DNA from: Hyphomicrobiales bacterium
Lineage (GTDB): Bacteria; Pseudomonadota; Alphaproteobacteria; Rhizobiales; Rhizobiaceae
Direction of reading: 5' to 3'
DNA: 64,000 bases
Assembly: GCA_900472605.1 (NCBI GenBank)
Contig: UCJD01000020.1
Span: 102,802-166,801 of the forward strand
The notes beneath the pieces are model-generated. The model was not told the origin of the DNA, made no database searches, and was given only the letters and a program-made list of their open reading frames with translations. A program made the position numbers and the translations under genes. This document shows positions 29,258-38,917 of this stretch, piece by piece. Positions within the stretch are counted from its first letter, which is position 1, and each line of letters begins with the position of its first letter.

Positions 29258-29779
29258 TTACGAGGTCGCCGCTGGCGCCGTCTCCACTTCCGCCTGGGCG
29301 GCGGACAGCGCTTCGCGCAAGGCTGCCTCCCTGGTCTCATCGAAAGATGTCTGCAGAAGTTCACCGCCAACACCCTTGAGATCGGCCAGCACCTTGTCGG
29401 TGGTCATCTTGCGCACGAGCAGGAAAAGGCCCGCCGTGCCCGGCTGCAAGGCCGACGCGGCCTTCTTCATGAATTGATCATTGATCCCGACGTCGCTGAG
29501 TTCGCCGGCAAGCGCGCCGGAGGCAGCACCCAGCGCCGTTCCGACCAGGGGCATCAAGAAGATCGCCCCGATCAACGTTCCCCATAAGGCGCCAGAAGCA
29601 GCACCGCGCGCAGTGAGATTGACGAGTTGATTGAGCTTGATATGCGCCTTCTCGTTCTTCACGACGACAACGGCATCTTCAAGTTCGATGAGATATTCCT
29701 GCTGAAGCGACAGCACCTTCTGCCGCACTTCCTCGGCCTTCGCTTCCGTTGGGAACCCGATGAAAATCAGATCGCTCAT
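29258..29779 (-). CDS. DUF1269 family membrane protein
   Basis: The 173-residue protein starts MSDLIFIGFPTEAKAEEVRQKV and has a Gly/Ala-rich hydrophobic centre (ALWGTLIGAIFLMPLVGTALGAASGALAGELSDVG), then GTAGLFLLVRKM and an acidic tail: the usual DUF1269 plan, a predicted membrane-associated stress-type protein of unknown biochemistry. The ATG at 29779 was chosen for the family start and an upstream AAGGG. It lies 57 bases upstream of the SLC13 permease start on the same strand, so co-transcription is likely. Confidence 0.85.
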   Translation of the reverse strand: MSDLIFIGFPTEAKAEEVRQKVLSLQQEYLIELEDAVVVVKNEKAHIKLNQLVNLTARGAASGALWGTLIGAIFLMPLVGTALGAASGALAGELSDVGINDQFMKKAASALQPGTAGLFLLVRKMTTDKVLADLKGVGGELLQTSFDETREAALREALSAAQAEVETAPAATS

Positions 29780-29967
29780 TGTCCGCACCCTTTTGCTGAA
29801 AAGTCGACCGTTAGCGATACCGCGCACACGCCGCGAAATCTTGGTTTCAGGAGCTATCGCACTGCGCGGGCGCGGTGATCACGACTACGCTAGCAATTGT
29901 CGCGAAAACATTGATGCGCGGCGAATCCCAATATTGCGCCGGTTGTCCCATTTTCAGTCTGGGCGGC

Positions 29968-31101
29968 TCATTGGCTCGTCGCCATGTCGAAGATCAGTAT
30001 CGGCGCAGCTACGGCAAAGGTTGCGGCTGCGCCGATTGCATCGACAGCGGTCGTGGGCCTCGCAACATCAGCATCGGAGATTTGCTGCCCTTGCACCAGC
30101 CGATCGCCGATCAAACGAACAGCCTCGGGGCTGGTGGCGAATAGCGCGTGATTGACGCGATCGCCCGAACTCAGCGCGCTCAGATCCAGCACTGTCACAC
30201 CCTGCAGATCCGATAGCGCTCGCCGATAGTCTTCCTGCGAAGGGTCGATGCTGCCCAGGCGCGCATCTCCGCGCGAAATGAACCGCGATAAGCGAAGCGC
30301 CAAGTCGTGACGGGCGACGAAAATCGTTATCTTGGGACGCTTCGGCCCCATATCCTCCACTTGCCGGCGAAAGACACCGACATCCAGGTCTGGGGAAGCA
30401 AGGATGAGGCTCGAAACCTTGCTCGGCACTCCACCCCGACGCAGCGCGATCTGCCTGATCGCCTCGACCGTCAACCAGGCGCCCATGGAATGGGCAAGAA
30501 CAACCACCTCGTTGATCGATTGAGTGTCGATCGCAGCCTCGAGCAGGTTCGCCAGATCCGATCGCGAGTAGGAGGCGTTATCGAGGTCGCGCTTGTAGTC
30601 AAGAAAGCGTCCCCGCGACGGCCATGAAAAGAGGATCGGAACGGCATCCGCATCTGAATCGTGCACGAGTTGCGCAAAGCGGAAAACCGCGCGATCGAAT
30701 GTCGTGCTGTAACCATGGACGAAGACGAAGGCGCGCCGCTTGTGGGGGCCAGGAGCACGAAACGCCGCCGCGACATCGGCGCGATCGATGGGCGTTATCG
30801 AGGTCGCGGCGAAGGTCCGTTCGGGATCACCGGGAGAGCGCCGCGGAAGCTCGAGAGTGCCCGCTTTGCGGTTGCGCGGGACGGAAATCCCGATCCGGGC
30901 GTAGGACACGGATGTGCCGCGTTCCCCACCGTAGAGCACCGCGGGGTCCTCAACTGGCGCCCTTGTCGTCGCCGCGATAAGCGTGATCTGATCGGCGTCT
31001 TTTGCTGGATGGGTGATGTTCAACAGTCCCGTCTGCGGGCCGGCGCAAGTCACCAGGCATGCATTGAGACCCATAACTGTGAACAGCCGCCGCCAGCGCA
31101 T
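29968..31101 (-). CDS. DUF900-type alpha/beta hydrolase, predicted lipoprotein
   Basis: The 377-residue protein starts with a lipoprotein-like signal (LFTVMGLNACLVTCAG, lipobox-like LVTC). The hydrolase part has the oxyanion region FVFVHGYSTTFDRAVFRFAQL, a WPSRG segment and the nucleophile elbow LAHSMGAWLT (Ser), as in DUF900 proteins. GAGGTAACG precedes the ATG. The C-terminus ends in a hydrophobic Ala-rich stretch that may be a second membrane segment. It lies between the two SLC13 permease genes. Substrate unknown. Confidence 0.85.
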   Translation of the reverse strand: MRWRRLFTVMGLNACLVTCAGPQTGLLNITHPAKDADQITLIAATTRAPVEDPAVLYGGERGTSVSYARIGISVPRNRKAGTLELPRRSPGDPERTFAATSITPIDRADVAAAFRAPGPHKRRAFVFVHGYSTTFDRAVFRFAQLVHDSDADAVPILFSWPSRGRFLDYKRDLDNASYSRSDLANLLEAAIDTQSINEVVVLAHSMGAWLTVEAIRQIALRRGGVPSKVSSLILASPDLDVGVFRRQVEDMGPKRPKITIFVARHDLALRLSRFISRGDARLGSIDPSQEDYRRALSDLQGVTVLDLSALSSGDRVNHALFATSPEAVRLIGDRLVQGQQISDADVARPTTAVDAIGAAATFAVAAPILIFDMATSQ

Positions 31102-31298
31102 CGTTACCTCGGCACGTCAGGGCCGCGATGCGAGACCCTTTCGCCAACACACACGGTCACCATAGACAAGACGCACTCCACAACCCATCAAGTTTCACCT
31201 GCTTCCAGACTCCGCACAGGGTCAATAGCTCAATCCACGAAATCGATTGGAGCTCGAATACTCCGGGACGCACGGCGTAGCTTCGGGACGCCCGGCTC

Positions 31299-33239
31299 AT
31301 GACATCTCTTATCGCCCGGCTCATTCTGAAATCGCGATTTCACATCCTGATAGCCATCAGTGTCGTTGAAATCGCCTCAAGACTGGGTCTTCTCAAGGGG
31401 ATAGTGGAATTGAGTCCGGTAGCCCTCGTTGCGATCATCGTCGCTGCAGCGATCATTCTCTTCGTGTGGAACAAGCTGCCGGTGGCGGTTGTCGCAATGC
31501 TGGTGTGCTTGTCCTTGTGGGCCTCTGGCATCCTCAGTCTCGACCAAGCGCTGGCGGGCTTCGGCGACCCTGTTGTGATCTTCATCGCTACGCTGTTCGT
31601 TGTCAGTTCGGCGCTCGAAATTACCGGCGTGACCGCCTGGATCGGGAAGCACCTGATCCGCGCCGCCGGAGAGGAAAACCCTACCCGCTTCGCCGTCTTG
31701 ATGATGAGCCTGGTGGCGATCCTGGCGATGTTCGTCGGGACGACAGGCGCCGTCGTGGCGCTGTTGCCTGTCGTCATCGTGATTGCTGCACGCCTTGGCA
31801 GGAAGTCTTCGCAACTTCTCATGCCCCTCGCATTTGCCGCGCATGCCGGCTCGATGCTGGCGCTGACAGGAACGCCGGTGAATGTACTCATCTCGGATGC
31901 CGCCGTCGATGCGGGCGCCGCAGGCTTCGGCTTCTTCGAGTTCGCGCTGATCGGATTTCCCCTGCTCCTCGGCAGCATGGCGATCGTCGTGTTTCTTGGC
32001 GAGCACCTTCTACCGCAGCGAAACGGAGCGGCCATCCCCGCGGATTTCAGCCGGCACGCCCGAACGCTGGTCGAGCAATATGGGCTGGGCAATGATATCC
32101 ACCGGCTGCGTATTCGCGGCTCGTCGCACTATGTGGGCAAAGCGCCCTCGACAATCGACATCACACACAACGCGGGCATGCAACTGGTGGCGGTACACGA
32201 AGGCGACACGGCCCGGCCGATCAGCCGGCCGCACATCGCGGAAGGCGATCATCTTCTTCTGCGTGGCGATGCCGATATCGTCGCCAAGTTTGCGGCGGAT
32301 ACGCACCTGTCCTTTCGCGAGCGGACGGCAGGCGCCGACGAAGTCCTGTTCACCCACAAATCCGGATTGGCGGAGGTGGCGATCCCACCCCGATCAGGAA
32401 TGATCGGCCAGAGTGTCTTCCCCGGAATGGTGACCGAGAGCGGCGATCTGATCGTCCTGGCGATCCAGAAGGCCGGCACCTCGACGGATGAAGGCGAACT
32501 CCGGAACCAGGCGGGCGCAGTCGTGCTCGGCGCCGGCGATACCATGCTGTTGCAGGGAACCTGGAAAGCGTTGGACACGCGCCTCAGCGACCCGGATGTG
32601 CTCACCGTCGGATCACCCGACCTCGTTCGCCGACAAGCCGCGCCAATGGGGAACGAAGCACGACGAGCCTCCGTGATCTCGGTTGCGATGATTCTCGTTC
32701 TTGCGACCGGCCTCGTGCCTCCCGCGGTCGCAGGCTTGCTGGCAGCCGGAGCGATCGTCATCTCGGGGATCTTGACCGCGGAGCAGTCCTATAATGCGAT
32801 CGCATGGACGACGGTGGTGCTCGTCGCGGCGATGAAGCCGCTCGGCACCGCGATGACGGAAACCGGCGCCGCGCAACTGGCGGCCGATCATCTTCTCTCC
32901 ATCGTCGGCCAAAGCAGCCCGACCATGCTTCTCGCTGGTCTATTTCTGCTGACCTCGCTGCTCGGGCAGTTCATCAGCAATATGGCAACCGCATTGATCG
33001 CCATCCCGATCGGGGTTGCGGCGGCGGCCGGCATGGGCATTTCCCCACGCCCCGTGCTGATGAGCATCGCCGTTGCGGCAGCGGCAGCATTCCTGACGCC
33101 GATAGCAGCGCCGGCAAACGCCTTGGTCATGGGCCCCGGCGGCTACACTTTCGGCGGTTACTGGAAACTGGGCTTGCCGCTGCTTGCCTGGTTCTTCGTC
33201 GTTGCCGTCTTCATCGTGCCGCTCATCTGGCCGTTCTAG
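31299..33239 (+). CDS. SLC13/DASS-type permease with two TrkA-C domains, paralogue
   Basis: The 646-residue protein has the same design as the 27386-29200 product: membrane block, two soluble TrkA-C-like domains (LRIRGSSHYVGKAPSTIDI..., AIPPRSGMIGQSVFPGM...VLAIQKAG), membrane block, with an extra hydrophobic segment of about 45 residues at the N-terminus. Long stretches align directly (LDQALAGFGD, LTGTPVNVLISDA versus LTGAPKNFLVSEA). It is followed after 66 bases by the exported amidohydrolase on the same strand, so the two may be co-expressed. Confidence 0.9.
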   Translation: MTSLIARLILKSRFHILIAISVVEIASRLGLLKGIVELSPVALVAIIVAAAIILFVWNKLPVAVVAMLVCLSLWASGILSLDQALAGFGDPVVIFIATLFVVSSALEITGVTAWIGKHLIRAAGEENPTRFAVLMMSLVAILAMFVGTTGAVVALLPVVIVIAARLGRKSSQLLMPLAFAAHAGSMLALTGTPVNVLISDAAVDAGAAGFGFFEFALIGFPLLLGSMAIVVFLGEHLLPQRNGAAIPADFSRHARTLVEQYGLGNDIHRLRIRGSSHYVGKAPSTIDITHNAGMQLVAVHEGDTARPISRPHIAEGDHLLLRGDADIVAKFAADTHLSFRERTAGADEVLFTHKSGLAEVAIPPRSGMIGQSVFPGMVTESGDLIVLAIQKAGTSTDEGELRNQAGAVVLGAGDTMLLQGTWKALDTRLSDPDVLTVGSPDLVRRQAAPMGNEARRASVISVAMILVLATGLVPPAVAGLLAAGAIVISGILTAEQSYNAIAWTTVVLVAAMKPLGTAMTETGAAQLAADHLLSIVGQSSPTMLLAGLFLLTSLLGQFISNMATALIAIPIGVAAAAGMGISPRPVLMSIAVAAAAAFLTPIAAPANALVMGPGGYTFGGYWKLGLPLLAWFFVVAVFIVPLIWPF

Positions 33240-33305
33240 GTCGAGGGCGATGTCGCGGCCAGCTTGCGTCGGCTGCAATGCAAAGGAAACCTGGGAGGAA
33301 GATCC

Positions 33306-34748
33306 ATGCTGCGGATGGGAGAGAAATATCGCCACCTTGTTCACGACGCGGGCTGCGGCTGCTCGCATCCGGACCTGCAACAGGCTTCGCGCCGGTTGGA
33401 AGCGTTCTCGCGGCGGGATCTGCTGTCGGGCCTGGCGGCAACCGCCCTTGTTGGCGCGCTGCCCGCGCAAGGCTTCGCGCAGACGGCGGCCAAGCCGAAC
33501 AAGACCCTGCTGACCAACGCCCGGCTCTTCGACAGCAAGGCCGGCACGGTCGTCGAAAACGTCCAGGTGTTGATCAGCGACAACCAGATCGCCGATGTCG
33601 ATCGATCCCATGCGCCGCCACCGGAGGGCGCAACCGTTTTGGACTGCCGCAACGGCGTCATCATGCCAGGTCTGATCGATGCACACTGGCACACGATTTT
33701 CGCGGCGGTCCCATTGAACCAGCTTCTCGGCGGAGATCCCGGCATCGTCTTTGCCGCTTCGACGGCGGAAGCAGAACGCACGCTGATGCGCGGTTTCACG
33801 ACGGTGCGCGATCTTGGCGGCCCGGTCTTTTCCTTCAAGCAAGCGATCGACGTCGGCCTTATTCCCGGGCCGCGGATCTACCCCTCCGGCGCGATGATCA
33901 CCACATCAGGTGGGCATGGTGACATGCGCCTTCCGAACGAGATTCCGAGAGATGGAAACAAGCTGAGCAGCAGCGAGCTCTTTGGGGGTGCTGCGATCGT
34001 CGATGGCATAGACGATTTGAAGCTCCGGATACGCGAGCAGCTTCTGCAGGGCGCCTCCCAGGTCAAGATCGTCGGCAGCGGCGGTGTTTCGTCGCCACGC
34101 AGCCCGCTCGATATGACCACCTTCAGCGAGGAAGAAGTACGCGCTGCCGTCGACGTCGCGGCTGACTGGAACACCTATGTCGTACTCCATGCCTATACGT
34201 CCCGCGCCGTGCAACGGGCGCTGCGGGCCGGTGTGACCTGCATCGAACACGCTCATCTGATCGATGAAGAGACAGCGATCATGATCGCCGAAAAGGGCGT
34301 ATGGCTTAGCACCCAACCCTTCCTGACGATGGCGGATGCTGCCTCCCAAAGCGGGCCCGGCATCGAGCGCGCCAAGCAGATATTCCTGGGAACCCCGATG
34401 CTCTACCAATATGCGCGCAAGCACGGCATCAAGACCGCGTGGGGGTCGGACGTGCTCTTTTCTCCGGAACTCGGGCCACGGCAGAACATCATGCTGACCC
34501 ATCTCAGCAACTGGTACCAAAATGCCGAAGTGCTGCAGATGGCGACATCAGGCAACGCGCAACTGCTCGAACTGTCCAACATGCGTAACCCTTATCCCGG
34601 CAAACTTGGCGTTATCGAGAAAGGGGCCTTGGCGGACTTGTTGGTCGTTGACGGCAATCCGACGGAAGACCTCGCCCTTGTCGAAAATCCGCAGAAGAAT
34701 TTCCTGGTGATCATGAAGGACGGGCGGCTGCACAAGAACACGCTTTAG
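33306..34748 (+). CDS. Tat-exported amidohydrolase family protein
   Basis: The 480-residue metal-dependent hydrolase of the imidazolonepropionase-like group has a Tat signal (FSRRDLLSGLAATALVGALPAQGFA) preceded by an unusual 45-residue N-terminal extension containing GCGCSHP. Metal and catalytic residues are visible: GLIDAHWH (H-x-H), QVKIVGSGG (Lys that is usually carbamylated), VLHAYTS and CIEHAHLID (His), TAWGSDVLFS (Asp). GGGAGGAAG precedes the ATG at 33306. The periplasmic substrate is unknown; relatives cleave cyclic amides or dipeptides. Neighbours are an SLC13 permease and an AraC regulator. Confidence 0.88.
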   Translation: MLRMGEKYRHLVHDAGCGCSHPDLQQASRRLEAFSRRDLLSGLAATALVGALPAQGFAQTAAKPNKTLLTNARLFDSKAGTVVENVQVLISDNQIADVDRSHAPPPEGATVLDCRNGVIMPGLIDAHWHTIFAAVPLNQLLGGDPGIVFAASTAEAERTLMRGFTTVRDLGGPVFSFKQAIDVGLIPGPRIYPSGAMITTSGGHGDMRLPNEIPRDGNKLSSSELFGGAAIVDGIDDLKLRIREQLLQGASQVKIVGSGGVSSPRSPLDMTTFSEEEVRAAVDVAADWNTYVVLHAYTSRAVQRALRAGVTCIEHAHLIDEETAIMIAEKGVWLSTQPFLTMADAASQSGPGIERAKQIFLGTPMLYQYARKHGIKTAWGSDVLFSPELGPRQNIMLTHLSNWYQNAEVLQMATSGNAQLLELSNMRNPYPGKLGVIEKGALADLLVVDGNPTEDLALVENPQKNFLVIMKDGRLHKNTL

Positions 34749-35007
34749 AAAACGGACAATCCTGCGGCCGGACAGCCAGACCGTTTCTCCCCAATTTCGG
34801 AAACACGTTGGCCGAGAAAGCGCGCAAGTTTGCATCTTTCCTTTACATATCAAGAATTGTATTAGTGATCTTATCTGGCGATTTACCTTCTGCACACAGT
34901 CAACATTGCCGACTTGTTGCAAATCAGCTTCCCTCGGGGTGCACCGCCGCGTGCGTCGATACTGGTCACTTCATGCTTGCTTAGTCTTGGGTTCAAGGAG
35001 CGATATC

Positions 35008-36069
35008 ATGAATGCACGGGTAGAATTGGGACCGACATCCGCCGCGGCTTTCGCAGACGAACCACTGCGATGCGCAATCGAATGCGATACCGCCCGCGCT
35101 CGCGCGCCGGAGCGGTTCGACGTTTTCCGAAACTGGCATTCATCCATCCTCGATGTGGGCTTGAAAGGCGGCGAGACGATTACCTTTGAGGCCACCGAGA
35201 AAATCTGGCAACTCGGCGATATCGCGTTTGCCGTTATCGAAGCCTCTTCCGATCATCTCCTACACTGGGAACACAAGAAAAAGCCGGCCGTCGACAACTG
35301 GGTCGTGAGCGTCAAAGACAGCGGCGCATCGAGCACCACCGATAACACCTCCAGGCGAAGGGTTGGCATAACAAACCTGACGGCGCCGCATGCCTGCGAG
35401 AGCAAGGGGCGGTTGATCGCGCTTTTTCTGCCGTACAACGCGGTTGATGCGTCCCTCCATCCCCAGATCTCGTACGACGACGCCGAATTCCTCGCCGACT
35501 ATTTGACCCTGTTGCATCACAATCTCTCACATCTGCGCCGAAGCAACGTTGCCAGGGTGGCTGAGGCAACCATACACATGCTCGCAGCGGTGCTTGCGCC
35601 ATCTCACGACAAGCTGGCGCAAGCGCAGGCGCCCATCGATGCCGTGATAACAACCCGGGTTGTTCGGGCGATCGATGCTAGGCTCGCGGACCCAGGCCTA
35701 AGCCCGGAGTACCTTTGCAAAACTGTCGGCGTGTCACGTTCGCGCCTCTACCGGATTTTCGAGCCCGCCGGTGGAATCGCCAACTATATCCGCCGAAGGC
35801 GGCTGCTTGAATCGCGCCGTGCCCTCGCCGATAGCGCCAATGTGCACTCGATCGCGGAGATTGCGGAAAACACGGGTTTCACGGATCCATCGACGTATAG
35901 CCGCATGTTCAAGCGCGAATTCGGTCTCTCGCCGAAGGAAGTGCGAGCGCTGGGCTGGCAGGGAATGCTGCATCCGAGCGCGCCTGATATGAACCCAATC
36001 GACAACAGCAACCGCACATTGAACACGCTCCTCATCAGCAACTCACTCGGCATATCGGTGAGCAACTGA
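35008..36069 (+). CDS. AraC-family transcriptional regulator (first of a pair)
   Basis: The 353-residue protein has a long N-terminal sensing region of the AraC-binding-like (PF14525-like) kind (PERFDVFRNWHSSILDV, IWQLGDIAFAVIEASS) and a C-terminal HTH (SPEYLCKTVGVSRSRLYRIFEPAGGIANYIRRRRL, AEIAENTGFTDPSTYSRMFKREFGLSPKEVRAL). The ATG has AAGGAG seven bases upstream. A second AraC gene with the same layout follows at 36449. The 28-bp motif copy at 36111 starts 42 bases after its stop codon. Confidence 0.9.
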   Translation: MNARVELGPTSAAAFADEPLRCAIECDTARARAPERFDVFRNWHSSILDVGLKGGETITFEATEKIWQLGDIAFAVIEASSDHLLHWEHKKKPAVDNWVVSVKDSGASSTTDNTSRRRVGITNLTAPHACESKGRLIALFLPYNAVDASLHPQISYDDAEFLADYLTLLHHNLSHLRRSNVARVAEATIHMLAAVLAPSHDKLAQAQAPIDAVITTRVVRAIDARLADPGLSPEYLCKTVGVSRSRLYRIFEPAGGIANYIRRRRLLESRRALADSANVHSIAEIAENTGFTDPSTYSRMFKREFGLSPKEVRALGWQGMLHPSAPDMNPIDNSNRTLNTLLISNSLGISVSN

Positions 36070-36448
36070 GGATTTTGGCGAGATTTCGTTCGTTCCAGTT
36101 GGTGAGGCACAAATGGACACACTGCACAGGATTGGGATGGAATGCATATATTCAAATTCGAACATATGAATAGAGTTGCGTGATATCGACAACCAATTTC
36201 AACCGATAAAGTCCTGCCTTAACTCACCTTTCTAAGTTCGACCAAAGTGGCGTTCCTGTCTCGCGGCCAGTGTCTTGTTGCTGATGCGCCGACGTTCTTC
36301 GTGATCGCCATCGAACAAGGAGTAATGCTTGTGGATGCCGAAAACGCATTGTCCATCCGCCACATCCAGCCGGTAAAAGCGCGTGGCATCCCTCCAGTCA
36401 AGCAACCAACCTTCTGTCAGTCATAGATGCTCAACAGCAGGATGGACC
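36070..36448. other. 379-base gap between the AraC paralogues
   Basis: The gap contains the 28-bp motif copy at 36111-36138 and an AT-rich stretch (36141-36170), which may hold the promoter of the second AraC gene. A 33-codon ORF (36325-36426, MLVDAENALSIRHIQPVKA...) has AAGGAG two bases from its ATG, too close for good initiation; it may be a leader or chance. Nothing else is recognised. Confidence 0.4.
36111..36138 (-). promoter_or_regulatory. 28-bp conserved motif, copy 1 (tandem AraC-type half-sites)
   Basis: Read on the minus strand it begins ATCCCA and ends GTGTCCATTT. Half-sites of the form TGCA-N5-TCC are at 36135-36146 and 36115-36126, exactly 20 bases apart. The motif recurs at 37589-37616 and 50114-50141. 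Confidence 0.55.
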
Positions 36449-37501
36449 ATGCAGTACGACAGCAACATCGCAAGCACGGACGAGGGCCAAGCGCCTCTCA
36501 CATGCGTCGTCGACATCGACACATCCGCCGCGCCGCCCGCAGAACAGTTTGATCTTTACAGATCGTGGAATTCCAACCTCGGGGATGTCACGCTCCTGCG
36601 TGAGAAGTTCACCTCTTTTACCGCGCACCAGCAGGTCTGGCAGCTTGGAAGCCTCGCGTTGATGTCGCTGGACTACCATGGCACCGGGTATCGCCGTCGG
36701 TGGAACAACAAGAAGGATCCCCTTTTCGATCATTGGATACTCAGCGTTCCACTAACGGTGCCTGATAATGGTGGTCCGAGTATCCCCGGCCAGCTGCACT
36801 GGCATTGCCTTGCTGCACCCTACGAAGCGGAAGGCGAGGATGACGGCGCCCTTGCGCTTCTGCTGCCGCGTGACTTCGCGTTCTCGCAACCCTTCGACCT
36901 CGCCATTCGCCCGGAGATGGCCGCGCTGATCGTGGACTACCTCCAGCTTCTCCATCGCTCGCTTCCCAGCAGGATAGATCGCGATGCCGAACATATTGCC
37001 GTCGCGACGACCACGTTGCTCGCCGCCTGCCTTGCGCCATCACGCGATCACCTCGTCGAAGCCGAAGGACCGATCAACGGCGTGATCATGGCGCGCGCGA
37101 AAAAGCTCATTGCCGCGCAGCTCGCCAAGCGCGATCTATCGCCAAAAAAACTGTGCCGAGACCTGAACATTTCGCGGTCCCGGCTCTATCGGATTTTCGA
37201 GGCTAGCGGCGGCATTTCCAACTACATCCGCCGCCAGCGCCTGCTGCGTACCAAGGATATACTTGGCGACGACAAGGACAGGCGCTCCATTTCGCTGATT
37301 GCAGAGGAATGGGGCTTCATGGACCCATCGACATATAGCCGAACATTCCGTCGCGAATTCGGGATGACGCCAAAGGAAGCCCGCGAGGCCAGCTGGCTCC
37401 GGATCGAACAGGCACCGAGAGCTTCCGCCGAGCACTTGGCCGTCGGCGGCTCGCTCTGGAGCTCTCTCCTTGCAAGCGGCAACATCGAAGGCCGCTCCTA
37501 G
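36449..37501 (+). CDS. AraC-family transcriptional regulator (second of a pair)
   Basis: The 350-residue paralogue of the preceding regulator has PAEQFDLYRSWNSNLGDV and QVWQLGSLALMSLDYHG in the sensing part, and SPKKLCRDLNISRSRLYRIFEASGGISNYIRRQRL plus LIAEEWGFMDPSTYSRTFRREFGMTPKEARE in the HTH. The ATG at 36449 (MQYDSN) follows CAGGATGG; the frame is open back to 36383. It lies upstream of an RND efflux operon on the same strand, with a motif copy between them, so it is a good candidate for the efflux regulator. Confidence 0.9.
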   Translation: MQYDSNIASTDEGQAPLTCVVDIDTSAAPPAEQFDLYRSWNSNLGDVTLLREKFTSFTAHQQVWQLGSLALMSLDYHGTGYRRRWNNKKDPLFDHWILSVPLTVPDNGGPSIPGQLHWHCLAAPYEAEGEDDGALALLLPRDFAFSQPFDLAIRPEMAALIVDYLQLLHRSLPSRIDRDAEHIAVATTTLLAACLAPSRDHLVEAEGPINGVIMARAKKLIAAQLAKRDLSPKKLCRDLNISRSRLYRIFEASGGISNYIRRQRLLRTKDILGDDKDRRSISLIAEEWGFMDPSTYSRTFRREFGMTPKEAREASWLRIEQAPRASAEHLAVGGSLWSSLLASGNIEGRS

Positions 37502-37588
37502 AGCTACCCTACAAACCACCGCAAGACCGCGCGCGGCGCCATCAGCGTTCGTGATCAGCGTGGTCGCTTGTGTGCGGCTGTGCAGTTT

Positions 37589-37616
37589 ATCCCAGCGTCG
37601 TGCACAGTATCCATTT
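37589..37616 (+). promoter_or_regulatory. 28-bp conserved motif, copy 2, upstream of the RND operon
   Basis: ATCCCA...GTGCACAGTATCCATTT. Half-sites TGCAGTTTATCC (37581-37592) and TGCACAGTATCC (37601-37612) match at nine of twelve positions and are 20 bases apart, typical of an AraC-type tandem site. It ends 164 bases before the start of the RND adaptor gene and points towards it. Confidence 0.6.
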
Positions 37617-37780
37617 CTACCGGGATGAGCGCGAAACCACTGTTTAAACGACATTTTCCGCTTTCCGGGCCGCACCTCGCAGAAATATGCTTTCAACGCT
37701 GTCGTTGGAGCCGAAGGTCTGAACTCGCCTTCCGTCCACCGCTTCGGTCATGGCCATTGAAGCTTTCAGGAGTGTGACTG

Positions 37781-38917
37781 ATGGGAATTCCTGGCAGATT
37801 TTCTGGTCTCTTTCTCGCCTCGTTCATCGCAGCCTCGCATTCAAATGCCAGTCCGGCACATGCCGACGACGTCCCGAAAGTGGCAACGATGACCGTGGCA
37901 GTCGAAGACGTTTCGCCAAAGCATGAGTTCGTGGGACGAGTGGAAGCGCTGAATGCCGTGGACATCCGTTCGCGCATTGACGGCTTTGTCGACCAGAGGC
38001 TGTTTGAGGAAGGCGCCGTGGTTGAAGAGGGCCAAGAGCTTTTCAAGATCGACAGCCGGGCACTTGAGATTGCACTGGCCGATGCCAACGCCAATCTCGC
38101 TCGTGCCAAGGCGACGCTGCTCGACGCCGAGCGCCAGATGGTGCGCAACCAGTCCCTCAACCAAACCGTTGCGCGGGCAACAATAGAACAGAGCGAAACC
38201 GCGCGAGACACCGCCGCGGCAAACCTCCAATCGGTGGAAGCGGCCGTAAAGCAGGCCGAACTCAATCTCAGCTACAGCCGCATCATGTCACCCTTGAAAG
38301 GCCGGATCGGAACCGCTGCGTTTTCCCCGGGAAGTTTCGTCACGACCGCCTCACCCGCATTGGCGCGCATCGTGCAGATGGATCCCGTCAGGGTGGTCTT
38401 TTCGGTCAGCGACCGTTCATTGCTGGATCTACGAGAGGCTGCCGGCAATGCCAGCAAGGATGAACTGGCGCAGCGCTACCAGACGCGTCTGAGGCTCTCC
38501 AACGGGCAGATCTACCCGCAAAACGCGCCCATCGCCTTCCTCGGAAACGAGGTGGATGAAGGCACCGGAACCCTCGCCGTCCGCTCGGTCTTTCCCAACA
38601 GCGATTTCCTTCTGATCCCCGGCCAGTTCGTCACCGTCGTCGTCTCCGAGACGGCACGGAAGGAACGGCCCACTGTCCCACTGGGCGCCGTGCAGCAGGA
38701 TCGAGAGGGCAAGTACGTGATGCTGGTCACAGCGGAAAACAAGGTCGAGGAACGCAGGATCAGCGTCTCCGAGCAAAGAGAGGGAAGCTGGATCGTGGAT
38801 GAGGGTCTGAAAGGTGGTGAAAGCGTCATCATCGAGGGACTTCAGAACGTCACCGAGGGATCCGCAGTCGAGATCATCGCGGACAAGGATGCGTCCCAGC
38901 CGGCGGTGTCGAAATGA
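37781..38917 (+). CDS. RND efflux periplasmic adaptor (membrane fusion protein)
   Basis: The 378-residue HlyD/AcrA-type protein has a signal peptide ([20 protein letters not shown]), a barrel-sandwich/lipoyl start ([43 protein letters not shown]), a coiled-coil hairpin (residues about 100-160) and the matching second half ([25 protein letters not shown]). No lipobox Cys is seen at the signal cleavage site. AGGAG lies upstream of the ATG. Its stop overlaps the start of the pump gene (ATGA). No outer-membrane factor is encoded nearby, so a TolC elsewhere must be shared. Confidence 0.93.
   Translation: MGIPGRFSGLFLASFIAASHSNASPAHADDVPKVATMTVAVEDVSPKHEFVGRVEALNAVDIRSRIDGFVDQRLFEEGAVVEEGQELFKIDSRALEIALADANANLARAKATLLDAERQMVRNQSLNQTVARATIEQSETARDTAAANLQSVEAAVKQAELNLSYSRIMSPLKGRIGTAAFSPGSFVTTASPALARIVQMDPVRVVFSVSDRSLLDLREAAGNASKDELAQRYQTRLRLSNGQIYPQNAPIAFLGNEVDEGTGTLAVRSVFPNSDFLLIPGQFVTVVVSETARKERPTVPLGAVQQDREGKYVMLVTAENKVEERRISVSEQREGSWIVDEGLKGGESVIIEGLQNVTEGSAVEIIADKDASQPAVSK

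Noticed and set aside
34749..34775. Possible fourth copy of the 28-bp motif after the amidohydrolase gene
   Set aside because: AAACGGACA...CTGC resembles the motif but needs an insertion and lacks the ATCCCA end; too weak to count.
36325..36426. 33-codon ORF between the two AraC genes
   Set aside because: The ribosome site is two bases from the ATG and no family is recognised; mentioned only within the gap entry.
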